This document shows positions 28,208 through 36,458 of a DNA stretch of 64,000 nucleotides, piece after piece. Under the pieces are notes generated by a model, which was given only the letters and a program-made list of their open reading frames with translations, was not told the origin of the DNA and ran no database searches. The stretch is from positions 1-64,000 of the forward strand of contig CAIVPZ010000023.1 of NCBI GenBank assembly GCA_903907955.1, read 5' to 3'. The translations under genes and the position numbers were made by a program. Within the stretch, counting starts at the first letter, position 1; every line of letters begins with the position of its first letter. The DNA is from an uncultured Acetobacteraceae bacterium. GTDB taxonomy: Bacteria; Pseudomonadota; Alphaproteobacteria; Acetobacterales; Acetobacteraceae.

Positions 28208-29585
28208 TGCTTCCTTGCAACCGCGCGACCACCCGGTGCGCCAGCCCAGGACTCTGCCCAAGATGGACGTGCAGATAGCTCGCCAGCAGCCCACCCTCGG
28301 CATGCCCGGCGACAGTGTCGGCCGCTCCGGCCCGCGTGCCCCGCAACCGCCAGGCCGGCGCGGTGGCTTCGTCCGCATCCCAGACGCTGTAGCGGAATTC
28401 ATGCCCGCGCAGCGTCGTGCCGGCATCGGCCAGCAGGGTGTCGCAAACTGCGGTCGCCTCGCGATAGCCGAGGCTGGCCAGCCGCGTCGTCATGCGCGCC
28501 ACCCCCGGCACCAGCCCGGCCATGCGGTGGCGCACGCCGTCGGTGTCCACCAGCGCCTCGGTGAGTGCCATGAAGCCGCCGCACTCGGCCAGGATCGGCG
28601 CGCCGCGCGCGTGCAGCGCGTGCAGGTCGTCCCACAGCCCGGTATTGGCGGCGAGCGCGGCGGCATGCAGTTCGGGATAGCCGCCGCCGAGATAGACGCC
28701 GCCGGCACCTTCCGGCAGACGCTCGCCGGCGACGGGGGAGAAGAACGCCAGGCGGGCGCCGGCGGCTTCGAGCAGTTCCAGCGAGTCGGGATAGTAGAAG
28801 CAGAAGGCGGCATCGCGCGCCACCGCCAGCACCGGCGCCGCCGGACCCGCGACAACCGGCACGGCCAGCGGCACTTCCGGCAGATCGGGCGCCTGCGCGG
28901 CCAGCGCCAGCAGCGCATCGAGGTCGAAACCCGCCGCCACCGCATCGGCCGCTGCTTCCAGCACGTCGTTCAGGTTGGCCGCCTCCCCGGCGGTCAGCAG
29001 GCCGAGATGCCGCTCCGGCACGCGCAGCGCCGCGTCGCGCGGCAGCCAGCCGAGCACCGGGAGGCCGGTGGCGGCGGCAACCGCACCGCCGCAGCCCTGC
29101 GCATGCCCCGCCGAGCCGGCGAAATTCAGCGCCACCGCCGCCACCGGCAGCGCCGGGTCGAAGCGGGCGAAACCCAGCGCCACCGCCGCGGCACTGCGGG
29201 CGCTGCCGGCGATGCTCATCACCAGCAGCACCGGCGCGCCGAGCAGCGCCGCGATCTGCGCCGCCGAGCCTTGCGCGGTGTCGTAGCCGGCGCCGTCGAA
29301 CAGCCCCATCACCCCCTCGATCACCGCGATGTCGGCACCGGCGCAGCCGCGCACGAAGCCCGCTCGGGTCTGGGCGTCGTCCAGCATCCAGGTATCGAGG
29401 GTGCGGCAGGGCCGGCCGGCGGCGCGGCTGTGGTAGCCGGGGTCGATGTAGTCGGGGCCGCATTTGAACGGCTGCACCACCAGCCCGCGCCGCCGCAGCG
29501 CGCCGATCAGCCCGGCGGTCAGCAGCGTCTTGCCGACGCCCGAGCCGGTGCCAGCCACCAGCAGGCGGGGGATGCGCCGCGTCAT
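28134..29585 (-). CDS. cbiA: (Hydrogeno)cobyrinic acid a,c-diamide synthase
   Basis: CobB/CbiA glutamine amidotransferase that amidates the a and c side chains. The N-terminal dethiobiotin-synthetase-like ATPase has [17 protein letters not shown] and [13 protein letters not shown]; the C-terminal class I GATase domain has [14 protein letters not shown] and [13 protein letters not shown] with the nucleophile Cys, then GHEFRYS. In an aerobic pathway it would be called cobB. The 483-aa product ends in [16 protein letters not shown] plus PP, encoded by the repeat at 28127-28207. Overlaps cobC by 4 bp. Confidence 0.92.
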   Translation of the reverse strand: MTRRIPRLLVAGTGSGVGKTLLTAGLIGALRRRGLVVQPFKCGPDYIDPGYHSRAAGRPCRTLDTWMLDDAQTRAGFVRGCAGADIAVIEGVMGLFDGAGYDTAQGSAAQIAALLGAPVLLVMSIAGSARSAAAVALGFARFDPALPVAAVALNFAGSAGHAQGCGGAVAAATGLPVLGWLPRDAALRVPERHLGLLTAGEAANLNDVLEAAADAVAAGFDLDALLALAAQAPDLPEVPLAVPVVAGPAAPVLAVARDAAFCFYYPDSLELLEAAGARLAFFSPVAGERLPEGAGGVYLGGGYPELHAAALAANTGLWDDLHALHARGAPILAECGGFMALTEALVDTDGVRHRMAGLVPGVARMTTRLASLGYREATAVCDTLLADAGTTLRGHEFRYSVWDADEATAPAWRLRGTRAGAADTVAGHAEGGLLASYLHVHLGQSPGLAHRVVARLQGSRPGPCRGPAPRAQRAFGATGQWPP

Positions 29586-30568
29586 GGCGCGGCCACCGCG
29601 CCGGCGAGCGCCGCCAGCAGCGCATCCCGCCAGGGCGGCGGCGCGGCGGCGAGGCGGATCCAGGCCGGCAGCCCGAACGAACTGCAATCGCGCACCCGCA
29701 GCCCCGCCGCGCGCAGCCGCTGCGCCACCGCGCCGGCATCGCCGACCCGGGCCAACAGGAAGGTGGCGGGGCTTTCGCGCACCGGCAGCCCCTGTGCGGC
29801 GACCCCCTCGGCCAGCGCGCGCCGCCATCCGGCCAGCACCGGCCGGCACGCCGCCAGCCAGGTCTGCGCCGCGTCCGTCACCGTCGCGGCCAGGAAGGCC
29901 ACGCCGGCCGGGCCGATGACCCAGCTTGGCGCCAGCGCGTCGAGCGCCGGAAAGCCCTCCGGCGTCACCGCATAGGCGGCGCGCAGGCCGGTGAGACCAA
30001 ACGCCTTGTTGGGCGCATGCAGCCGCACCGCGGCGCCGGCCGCATCGTTGTCGATCACGCCGTCCGGGCAGAGCGGTGCATAGGCAAGATCGACCACCAG
30101 CCGCCCGCCCGCTGCCGCCGCCGCCACGAAGCCGGCCGGCCAGACCTCGCCGGTCGGGTTGTTCGGCCAGCACAGGAAGCCCAGCCCGCCATGGCACTGC
30201 ATTTGCAGGAATTCCGCCGGGCTCTCCGCCGCGACCACCACGCGCCCTTCCATGCGGGCACAGCGGGCGTATTCGGAAAAGGTCGGGCCAAGCACCAGCA
30301 CCGGACCAGGCACGGCACGAACAAGCCGCAAAATCAGTTCACTCGCCCCCGCTCCTACGGCAATGCATTCAGGTCGCGCGCCGTGATACGCGGCCAGCAC
30401 CGCGCGCAGAGCGCTGTAGCGCGGGTCGGGATAGCGGGTGAGGTCGGCCGACTGAACTTCATGCAGAACCGCAGGACATGTACCCAACGCGTTGGCATTG
30501 GTCGAAAAATCCCAGAGCGGCTCCGGCCCCGCATCGGTGCCGCCATGGATCGGCAAGATATCAGCCAT
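29582..30568 (-). CDS. cobC: Threonine-phosphate decarboxylase / aminotransferase-like CobC
   Basis: PLP-dependent, aminotransferase fold I. In the aerobic pathway CobC works with CobD in making the aminopropanol arm; Salmonella CobD has L-threonine-O-3-phosphate decarboxylase activity. Seen: LWDFSTNANALGTCPAV at the N-terminus, YPDPRYSALRAVLA, VGAGASELILRL, FLCWPNNPTGEVWP, and the PLP Lys in LHAPNKAFGLTGLRAAY. 328 aa. The ATG at 30568 overlaps the 3' end of cobD by 8 bp. Confidence 0.9.
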   Translation of the reverse strand: MADILPIHGGTDAGPEPLWDFSTNANALGTCPAVLHEVQSADLTRYPDPRYSALRAVLAAYHGARPECIAVGAGASELILRLVRAVPGPVLVLGPTFSEYARCARMEGRVVVAAESPAEFLQMQCHGGLGFLCWPNNPTGEVWPAGFVAAAAAGGRLVVDLAYAPLCPDGVIDNDAAGAAVRLHAPNKAFGLTGLRAAYAVTPEGFPALDALAPSWVIGPAGVAFLAATVTDAAQTWLAACRPVLAGWRRALAEGVAAQGLPVRESPATFLLARVGDAGAVAQRLRAAGLRVRDCSSFGLPAWIRLAAAPPPWRDALLAALAGAVAAP

Positions 30569-31457
30569 GCGCCGCGACCTCGCCGGCGGCGGCCAGCAGC
30601 GCCAGCCAGATGCCGACCCGCGCGGCAAGCCGCAGCCCCAGCCGCAGGTGGGATGGCCCCGGCACTGCGCCGGCCGCGTTGAGCAGATACACGCCCGGCT
30701 TGCCCATCCGCACCCCCAGCGCCAGCGCCAGCGCCGCCATCGGCCAGCCGGAATTCGGCGAGGCGGTCCGCCGCGCCTCGTGCACCAGCCGGGCAATCCC
30801 GGAGCACCGCAGCGCCCCCGCCCCCAGCAGCGCCAGCGCGGTCAGCCGGGCAGGCAGGAAATTCATCACATCATCGGCGCGGGCGGCCCATTTGCCGGCC
30901 CACTCCCAGCGTCCGCGATAGCCCCACATCGCATCCGCCGTATTGGCGAACCGGTACAGCGCCGCGCCGGGCAGGCCGAGCAGCAGGAACCAGAACAGCG
31001 GCGCCACCAGCGAGTCGGACAGATTTTCGGCCAGCGATTCCAGCGCCGATTCGCGCACCTCGCCGGCCGACAGCGCGCCGGTGTCGCGGCTGACGATGCG
31101 CGCCAGCCGTGCCCGGCCGGCCTCCAGCCCCTCGGCCAGCGCCGTCTCGATCGCGGCCACTTCGCCCAGCAGCAACCGCAGCGCAAACAGCGGCTTGAGC
31201 AGCAAGGCCAGCACCGGCACCCCGACCCAGGAAGGCGCCGCCGCCAGTGCCGCCGCGGCGGCGGCGGATACCGCGACGACCAGCACGGCCCCGCCCAGCC
31301 AGCCGGCAGCGCCAGCCAGGAAGGCAGGCCGCGGCGGCAAGGCAGGCAACCGGCGCCCGACCCAGCCGAGATAAGAACCCATCCACACCACCGGATGCAG
31401 CCGCGCCGGCGGCTCGCCGAACAGCAGATCGATCAGCAGGGCCAGCAGAATGGTCAC
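30561..31457 (-). CDS. cobD: Adenosylcobinamide-phosphate synthase
   Basis: CbiB/CobD membrane protein that joins the aminopropanol arm to cobyric acid. The N-terminal LLFGEPPARLHPVVWMGSYL is diagnostic; SRDTGALSAGEVRESALESLAENLSDSLVAPLFW and ADDVMNFLPARLTALAL follow; about five membrane spans. The start is GTG at 31457, overlapping the cobE TGA by 4 bp (GTGA). That gives 298 aa, normal for CbiB; the longer open frame reads backwards through cobE. Confidence 0.92.
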   Translation of the reverse strand: MTILLALLIDLLFGEPPARLHPVVWMGSYLGWVGRRLPALPPRPAFLAGAAGWLGGAVLVVAVSAAAAAALAAAPSWVGVPVLALLLKPLFALRLLLGEVAAIETALAEGLEAGRARLARIVSRDTGALSAGEVRESALESLAENLSDSLVAPLFWFLLLGLPGAALYRFANTADAMWGYRGRWEWAGKWAARADDVMNFLPARLTALALLGAGALRCSGIARLVHEARRTASPNSGWPMAALALALGVRMGKPGVYLLNAAGAVPGPSHLRLGLRLAARVGIWLALLAAAGEVAAHG

Positions 31458-31906
31458 GCGCCCGCCGCCTCCCGCGCCACCGCAACCGCCAGCGTCAGAT
31501 GATGGCCGCCCGGCAGCGGCGCGGTCCGGCGGGTGAGCAGCAGTTCTGTCCCACCCGCCGCCGCCAGCGCCGCCGCCTCGGCGACCGAGGGCAGGCCGAT
31601 CGCCGCCTGCACGCGGGTCGAGCGTGTAACCACCGGCTGCGCGGCCAGGGTGGCATCGTCGAAGCTGATGAAGCGGACACCGAGCGCCTCCGCCCAGTGC
31701 CGCAAAGCCGGCTCGTCCTGTTTGCGGCCGGCGGTCGCCACCAGACGCACCGCCGCCGGTGTCAGCCCGGCCGCCTGCAGCATCGCCGTCGCCACCGCCG
31801 CCAACGCCGCCACCGGCGCGCCGCGCGTGCAGCCCACGCCAACGCACAGCACCGGCAACACCGCGCCGGGGACATCTATCGGGCGATGATCCGGGGCCAA
31901 TGGCAC
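31454..31906 (-). CDS. cobE: CobE / CbiG C-terminal domain protein
   Basis: A 150-aa protein matching the CobE/CbiG-C domain: VLCVGVGCTRGAPVAAL, LVATAGRKQDEPALRHWAEALG, FDDATLA and IGLPSVAEAAALAAAGG. CobE is needed for aerobic B12 synthesis, but its exact step is not settled. GTG at 31906 is chosen because GAGGA lies 5 bases upstream; an in-frame TTG at 31918 is possible. It is the first gene after the cobalamin riboswitch and heads a ten-gene operon to cobA. Confidence 0.85.
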   Translation of the reverse strand: MPLAPDHRPIDVPGAVLPVLCVGVGCTRGAPVAALAAVATAMLQAAGLTPAAVRLVATAGRKQDEPALRHWAEALGVRFISFDDATLAAQPVVTRSTRVQAAIGLPSVAEAAALAAAGGTELLLTRRTAPLPGGHHLTLAVAVAREAAGA

Positions 31907-32035
31907 CTGGTTCCTCAAAGGCAGGGCAGACGCCGCGAAGCGCCGGCCGACATCGTCAGGACGATTGCTGCCTGCGGGTCTTTCTCCCGCTGCGTCCGGA
32001 ACACCCCGTCCAGGCGCGCGCGCGCACTCTCGATA

Positions 32036-32232
32036 CCGGCCGGTCTCCTGGCTTGCGGGTCTGCATCGGCCCCGACCTTCTCGCTCCGCCTGTGGAGCAA
32101 TGGTCCCTGCTGGGGTCGATTCGCCGCCTACAGTTGCGGGGGCAGCCGCGGTTCCAGCCGATCACCAGGTAAAAAGGTACTCGGCCGTGCGCGCGTTCCC
32201 GTTTCAGCCCTCTCGGGCACCGGTATCTGCGG
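32036..32232 (-). promoter_or_regulatory. Cobalamin (adenosylcobalamin) riboswitch
   Basis: On the minus strand the conserved elements appear in order: TACCGGTGCCC with GGGCTGAAACGGGAA near 32190-32228, the CTGCCCCCGCAACTGTAGGCGG core near 32115-32145, then the B12 box AAGCCAGGAGACCGGCC near 32037-32055. It lies in the leader of cobE-cobD-cobC-cbiA-cbiMNQO-cobU-cobA. In this class, bound adenosylcobalamin normally lowers expression. About 130 bases between the B12 box and the cobE start form the expression platform; they contain a possible 12-codon leader frame (MSAGASRRLPCL) that ends at the cobE ribosome site. Confidence 0.93.
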
Positions 32233-32235
32233 CGA

Positions 32236-32264
32236 TCTCTAGCCGCCGGCCGCCGGCAATGCAA
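32236..32264 (-). promoter_or_regulatory. Putative promoter of the riboswitch operon
   Basis: On the minus strand TTGCAT, 17 bases, TAGAGA. The predicted start site, near 32229, coincides with the 5' edge of the cobalamin riboswitch, which supports both calls. Confidence 0.5.
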
Positions 32265-32282
32265 CTCTCGCCGCGGAGCAGC

Positions 32283-33659
32283 ATGATCCCGGACCGGATT
32301 CCCCCCTTTGATGTGCTGGTGATCGGCGGCGGCATCGCCGCGCTGTGCGCTGCCATCGCCGCGCGCGAGGCCGGCGCGCGCGTCCTGCTGCTGGAGCAGG
32401 CGCCGCGCTGGCAACGTGGCGGCAACACAAGGCATTCGCGCAATTTCCGGGTGGCGCACGCTTCCCCCACCCCGTTCTCCCCCGGCCGCTACACCGAGGA
32501 CGAATACCTCGCCGAACTGGCGCAGGCGGCCAACGGCCGGTTCGATGCGACACTGGCGCGGCTGCTGGTGCACCGCTCCGCGGAGCTGCCGGGCTGGCTC
32601 GCCGGCCAGGGCGTGCCGTTCCAGATGGCCGGGGACAGCGCCCTGCCGCCCTCCCGGCGCACGGTTTTCTGTTTCGGTGGCGGTATGGTGATGCTGAATA
32701 TCCTCTACGCCCGCGCCGAGCGCCTCGGCGTCGATGTGCGCTACGCCACCTCGGCGGCCGCGATCCGGCTGGAGGGCGCGCACCTGCGCACGCTCGAGGT
32801 GCAGGACATCTGGGGCCGGCAGCCTGTGCAGCCGCGCGCGGTGATCGTCTGCAGCGGCGGCTACCAGGCGGATCCGAACCGGCTGCGGCCGTATTGGGGG
32901 GAAGCCGCCGACCGCTTCATCATCCGCGGCGTGCCGCAGGTCCGCGGCGAGATTCTGTTCGATCTGCTCGACCAGGGCGCGGCGCCGGTGGGCGAGCCAG
33001 GCGCCTGCCACCTGGTCGCCGTGGACGCCCGCGCGCCGCCGGTGGATGGCGGCATCGTCACCCGGGTGCTCGGCATCCCGGCCGGCATCGTGGTGGACCG
33101 CACAGCCCGGCGCTTTGCCGACGAAGCCGCCGATCTCGGCCAGAACCGCTATTCGGCCTGGGGGCGGAAGGTGGCGGAGTGCCCCGGTCAGGCCGCCCAT
33201 CTGCTGCTGGACGCCACCGCCGAGGCGGTGGTACGACCACCGCTGTTGACGCCGCTGCACGCGACCACGATCGGCGGGCTGGCGGCGGCGGCCGGGCTTG
33301 ACCCGGCGGCGCTGGCGGCGACCGTGGCGGCATTCAACGCCGCCATCCCGGCCGGTGCCACCCACACCGAGGGCATCACACCCGCCAAGACGCGCTGGGC
33401 GCGCCCGATCCTGACCCCGCCCTTTGCCGCAATTCCGATCCGGCCCGGCATCACCTTCACCTGCCATGGGGTGAAGGTGGACAATACGGCGCGGGTGGTG
33501 ATGGCGGACGGACAGGCGGCGGCAAATCTGTTCGCTGCCGGGATGATCATGGCACCCAACATTCTCGGCACCAGCTACCTGGCCGGGGCTGCGGTAACCA
33601 TCGGTGCGGTGTTCGGCCGCATCGCCGGCGCGGAGGCGGCGCGTTATGCACGCGGATGA
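32283..33659 (+). CDS. cobZ: CobZ/TcuA-like FAD-dependent oxidoreductase
   Basis: A 458-aa flavoprotein with an N-terminal Rossmann motif DVLVIGGGIAALCAAIAAREAG (FAD) and GGNTRHSRNFRVAH, like tricarballylate dehydrogenase TcuA. In a B12 locus the better candidate is CobZ, which in Rhodobacter capsulatus replaces CobG as precorrin-3B synthase. No cobG is in the window. R. capsulatus CobZ has an extra TcuB-like C-terminal heme/Fe-S membrane part that is absent here, so an unseen partner may be needed. It overlaps cobK by 14 bp, is divergent from the riboswitch operon, and its ATG at 32283 follows CGGAG. The symbol is an inference from context. Confidence 0.75.
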   Translation: MIPDRIPPFDVLVIGGGIAALCAAIAAREAGARVLLLEQAPRWQRGGNTRHSRNFRVAHASPTPFSPGRYTEDEYLAELAQAANGRFDATLARLLVHRSAELPGWLAGQGVPFQMAGDSALPPSRRTVFCFGGGMVMLNILYARAERLGVDVRYATSAAAIRLEGAHLRTLEVQDIWGRQPVQPRAVIVCSGGYQADPNRLRPYWGEAADRFIIRGVPQVRGEILFDLLDQGAAPVGEPGACHLVAVDARAPPVDGGIVTRVLGIPAGIVVDRTARRFADEAADLGQNRYSAWGRKVAECPGQAAHLLLDATAEAVVRPPLLTPLHATTIGGLAAAAGLDPAALAATVAAFNAAIPAGATHTEGITPAKTRWARPILTPPFAAIPIRPGITFTCHGVKVDNTARVVMADGQAAANLFAAGMIMAPNILGTSYLAGAAVTIGAVFGRIAGAEAARYARG

Positions 33660-34428
33660 ACGTCAAGCGGTGCTGATCCTGGGCGGCACCACCGAGGGCT
33701 ATGCGCTGGCCGGAACGCTGGCGCCGCTGGCCGGGCTGCGCGTGGTCAGTTCGCTGGCCGGACGCACCGCCAGCCCGCGGCATCCGCCCGGCGAGCTGCG
33801 CATCGGCGGGTTCGGCGGTGCCGCCGGGCTGGCGGCGTATCTGCCCGCCGAGCGGATCGCCGCGGTGATCGACGCCACCCACCCCTTCGCCGCACGCATG
33901 GGCTGGAACGCCGCCGAAGCCTGCCGCGACGCCGGCGTGCCCCTGCTGCGACTCGAGCGGCCGGCCTGGACCCAGGTGCCCGGCGACCGCTGGGAGGAGG
34001 TGGATGACTGGGACGAAGCCGCCCGGACTCTGGCCGCCCGGGCGCGGCGGGTGCTGCTGGCGCTGGGGCGGCAGGAGCTGGCGCCTTTCGCCGGGCTGGA
34101 CGATATCTGGTTCCTGATCCGCTCGGTTGACGCCCCCGACCCGCTGCCGCCCTTCGCACAGGCGGAGGTGAAACTGGCGCGTGGCCCGTTCACGCTGGAC
34201 GATGAGCGCGACCTGCTGCGGACCCATGGTATCGACACCCTGGTATGCAAGAACAGCGGCGGCACCGCCACCGACGCCAAGCTGGCAGCGGCGCGCCTGC
34301 TAGGGGTGCGGGTGGTGATGCGGCGGCGGCCGGTGCGGCCGGCACTGCCGACGGTGGCGACAGTGGCGGCGGCGGTGGCATGGCTGCTGCCCCGAACCCC
34401 ACCCAGATCGATAGGCCCCAGCAACTAA
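33646..34428 (+). CDS. cobK: Precorrin-6A reductase
   Basis: NADPH-dependent reductase of the corrin macrocycle (precorrin-6A to dihydro-form). ILGGTTEGYALAGTLA at the N-terminus, AVIDATHPFAARMGWNAAEAC and GIDTLVCKNSGGTATDAKLAAARLLGV are CobK/CbiJ hallmarks. 260 aa is normal. Start 33646 lies within the end of the cobZ-like gene, so the two are probably translationally coupled. Confidence 0.92.
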   Translation: MHADERQAVLILGGTTEGYALAGTLAPLAGLRVVSSLAGRTASPRHPPGELRIGGFGGAAGLAAYLPAERIAAVIDATHPFAARMGWNAAEACRDAGVPLLRLERPAWTQVPGDRWEEVDDWDEAARTLAARARRVLLALGRQELAPFAGLDDIWFLIRSVDAPDPLPPFAQAEVKLARGPFTLDDERDLLRTHGIDTLVCKNSGGTATDAKLAAARLLGVRVVMRRRPVRPALPTVATVAAAVAWLLPRTPPRSIGPSN

Positions 34429-34439
34429 AATATTTGAGA

Positions 34440-34492
34440 ATGGGGTCAAGGGATCCACCGCCCCTTGGCGGGTCCAGGGCAGCGCCCTGGCG
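34440..34492 (-). repeat. Dispersed two-hairpin repeat, copy 5
   Basis: On the minus strand CCAGGGC-gct-GCCCTGG, GACCCGCC, then a loosened AAGGGGC/CCCTT stem and GACCCC. It starts 7 bp after the MerR gene stop, in that gene's orientation, between convergent cobK and MerR genes. Confidence 0.8.
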
Positions 34493-34498
34493 TTACTG

Positions 34499-35035
34499 CT
34501 ACGGCAGCAGCGCCCGCAGCGCCTCCAGTTCGACCAGCGTCTGCGCCAGCACGGCGCGCAGGCGGTCGGCCTCGGCGTCCTTCGGCCGCGCCGGCCGCAG
34601 CGGCGCCAACACCGGCTCCGGCAAGGGCAATTGCTCGTCGGCCGGTGTCTGGTCGCGCTCGGCCGCTGCCTGGGCGCGCTCGTCCGGAGTGGCCGGCGGA
34701 ATATCGTCCGACAACTTGCCGCCTCCTTCCCGCAACAGGCGTTGCACGCCTTTGATCGTGTAGCCCTGGATATAAAGAAGGTCGGAAATGCGGCGCAACA
34801 GGGCGATGTCGTCCGGCCGGTAGTAGCGCCGCCCGCCGCCGCGCTTCAACGGCTTCACCTGGGGGAACCTGGTCTCCCAGAATCGCAGCACATGCTGCGG
34901 AATGTGAAGCTCGTCCGCCACCTCGCTGATGGTGCGGAACGCATTCGGCGCCTTCTTCAGCCGGGCGCGGGCCGGGTCCAGCGCCAGACTGTCATCGGCG
35001 TCATCGAAGGAGCCGCTGGCCAGCGCCACCATCAT
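34499..35035 (-). CDS. MerR family transcriptional regulator
   Basis: A 178-aa DNA-binding protein. A MerR winged-helix domain at about residues 32-102: [31 protein letters not shown] and [36 protein letters not shown]. The C-terminal half is Pro/Ala/Glu-rich with no Cys metal site, then a short helix. This MerR gene next to ihfA is a conserved alphaproteobacterial pairing; its target is unknown. It overlaps ihfA by 4 bp. Confidence 0.9.
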   Translation of the reverse strand: MMVALASGSFDDADDSLALDPARARLKKAPNAFRTISEVADELHIPQHVLRFWETRFPQVKPLKRGGGRRYYRPDDIALLRRISDLLYIQGYTIKGVQRLLREGGGKLSDDIPPATPDERAQAAAERDQTPADEQLPLPEPVLAPLRPARPKDAEADRLRAVLAQTLVELEALRALLP

Positions 35036-35349
35036 TCGTCGTCTCCGCCGCCCTCGGGCGGCTTGACATGGTTCACATGTGCCTTCAGCACCTGGCTCGG
35101 ACGGAACACCAGAACCCGGCGCGGCAGGATCGGCACCTCGACGCCGGTTTTCGGGTTGCGGCCGATCCGGCGCCCCTTCTGGCGCACAGAAAACGTGCCG
35201 AAACCGCTGATCTTGACGGATTCGCCGTCCGATAGCGCGGCGGAAATCCGTTCCAGTACGGTTTCCAGAAGGTCGGCGGATTCATTCCGCGACAGACCGA
35301 CCTGGGTGTAGATGCTCTCGGCGAGTTGGGCGCGGGTGACGGTGTTCAT
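35032..35349 (-). CDS. ihfA: Integration host factor subunit alpha
   Basis: DNA-bending histone-like protein that pairs with IHF-beta. 105 aa: [58 protein letters not shown] with the beta-arm Pro, and [13 protein letters not shown]. The acidic tail PPEGGGDDE is an extension. No ribosome site precedes the ATG, and a promoter (35356-35384) places the transcript start at or next to the A of the ATG, so the mRNA is probably leaderless. Overlaps the MerR gene. Confidence 0.93.
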   Translation of the reverse strand: MNTVTRAQLAESIYTQVGLSRNESADLLETVLERISAALSDGESVKISGFGTFSVRQKGRRIGRNPKTGVEVPILPRRVLVFRPSQVLKAHVNHVKPPEGGGDDE

Positions 35350-35355
35350 GGGCGA

Positions 35356-35384
35356 ACGCTAGAAAGACCGGCGCCGCTCGTCAA
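35356..35384 (-). promoter_or_regulatory. Putative ihfA promoter, leaderless
   Basis: On the minus strand TTGACG, 17 bases, TAGCGT. Only six bases separate the -10 from the ihfA ATG, so transcription should begin at the start codon. Confidence 0.5.
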
Positions 35385-35443
35385 TATGTTCGAAGATCAA
35401 GTAGTTGGAAAGATTGTGCCCGAAAGGGGTCCAGCGGCCTCGC

Positions 35444-36448
35444 CTAAAGCCGCACCAGCGCCGATCCCCAGGTCAAACCACCGCCAAGCGCCTCCATCAG
35501 CACCAATTGGCCACGCCGGATGCGGCCGTCGCCATACGCCTCGGCGAGCGCGAGCGGGATCGAGGCGGCCGATGTGTTGGCGTGCCGGTCAACCGTCAGC
35601 ACCACGCGATCCGCCGGCAGGCCCAGCTTGCGGCCGACCCCGTCGATGATGCGGGCGTTTGCCTGGTGCGGCACCAGCCAATCGACCTCCGCCGCGGTCA
35701 CCCCATTGGCGGCCAGCGCCTCGGACACGGCGTCCGACAGGCGGGTCACGGCGTGGCGGAACACTTCGCGGCCGTGCATCACGATCTGGCACGACCGGTC
35801 CGGCTGCCCGGCGGCGCCATCGACATACAGGATATCGCCCAGCCTGCCATCGCTGTGCAGATGGGTGGACAGGATGCCGGGCGCCGCCGGCCCGGCATCC
35901 GCCGGCGCGGCGCGCAGGAACACCGCCCCGGCGCCGTCGCCGAACAGCACGCAGGTGCCGCGGTCCTGCCAGTTCACCAGCCGGGAAAACACTTCCGCGC
36001 CAATGACCAGCGCGCCGCGTACCCGCCCGGCCCGCACCAGCGCGTCGGCCATCGACAGCGCGTAGATGAAGCCGCTGCACGCCGCCGAGAGGTCGAAGCC
36101 GAAGCCGCCGGCGCCGAGTTCGGCCTGCACCCGCACCGCGGTGGCCGGGAAAACCTGGTCGGGCGTGGAGGTGCCGACGACGATGACGTCCACGTCCGCG
36201 GCGTCCGCGCCGGCATCCGCCAAAGCGGCCCGCGCCGCCGCGCTGGCCATGAAGGCGCAGCTCTCGTGCGGCGCGGCGATGTGGCGCTGGCGGATGCCGG
36301 TGCGCTCGCGAATCCAGGCGTCCGAGGTTGCGATCCGCTCGGCCAGCGCGTCGTTGCTCAGCACGTTCTGTGGCAGATAGGCGCCGATACCCGCCATCAC
36401 AGCGCGTGCAAGCGCCGGCTGGGCGGACGCCACGGGGGCGGACACGCG
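35444..36448 (-). CDS. fabH: 3-oxoacyl-ACP synthase III
   Basis: Ketoacyl synthase III, which condenses acetyl-CoA with malonyl-ACP to start fatty-acid synthesis. The Cys-His-Asn triad is visible in FDLSAACSGFIYAL, WLVPHQANARIID and VDRHANTSAASIPLAL. The family start should lie shortly before MAGIGAYLPQNVLSN. GTG 36448 (334 aa) lies just after the plsX stop with GAGGG upstream; ATGs at 36490 or 36508 would overlap plsX, and ATG 36397 would remove the first strand's lead-in. The start is therefore uncertain. It follows plsX in the conserved rpmF-plsX-fabH-ihfA order. Confidence 0.9.
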   Translation of the reverse strand, partial: RVSAPVASAQPALARAVMAGIGAYLPQNVLSNDALAERIATSDAWIRERTGIRQRHIAAPHESCAFMASAAARAALADAGADAADVDVIVVGTSTPDQVFPATAVRVQAELGAGGFGFDLSAACSGFIYALSMADALVRAGRVRGALVIGAEVFSRLVNWQDRGTCVLFGDGAGAVFLRAAPADAGPAAPGILSTHLHSDGRLGDILYVDGAAGQPDRSCQIVMHGREVFRHAVTRLSDAVSEALAANGVTAAEVDWLVPHQANARIIDGVGRKLGLPADRVVLTVDRHANTSAASIPLALAEAYGDGRIRRGQLVLMEALGGGLTWGSALVRL

Positions 36449-36458
36449 CCGCGCGCCC

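Noticed and set aside
31915..32100. 61-codon frame inside the cobalamin riboswitch leader
   Set aside because: It crosses the conserved aptamer, so codons there are constrained by RNA structure. Only its last 12 codons could be a leader peptide, and no ribosome site was found.
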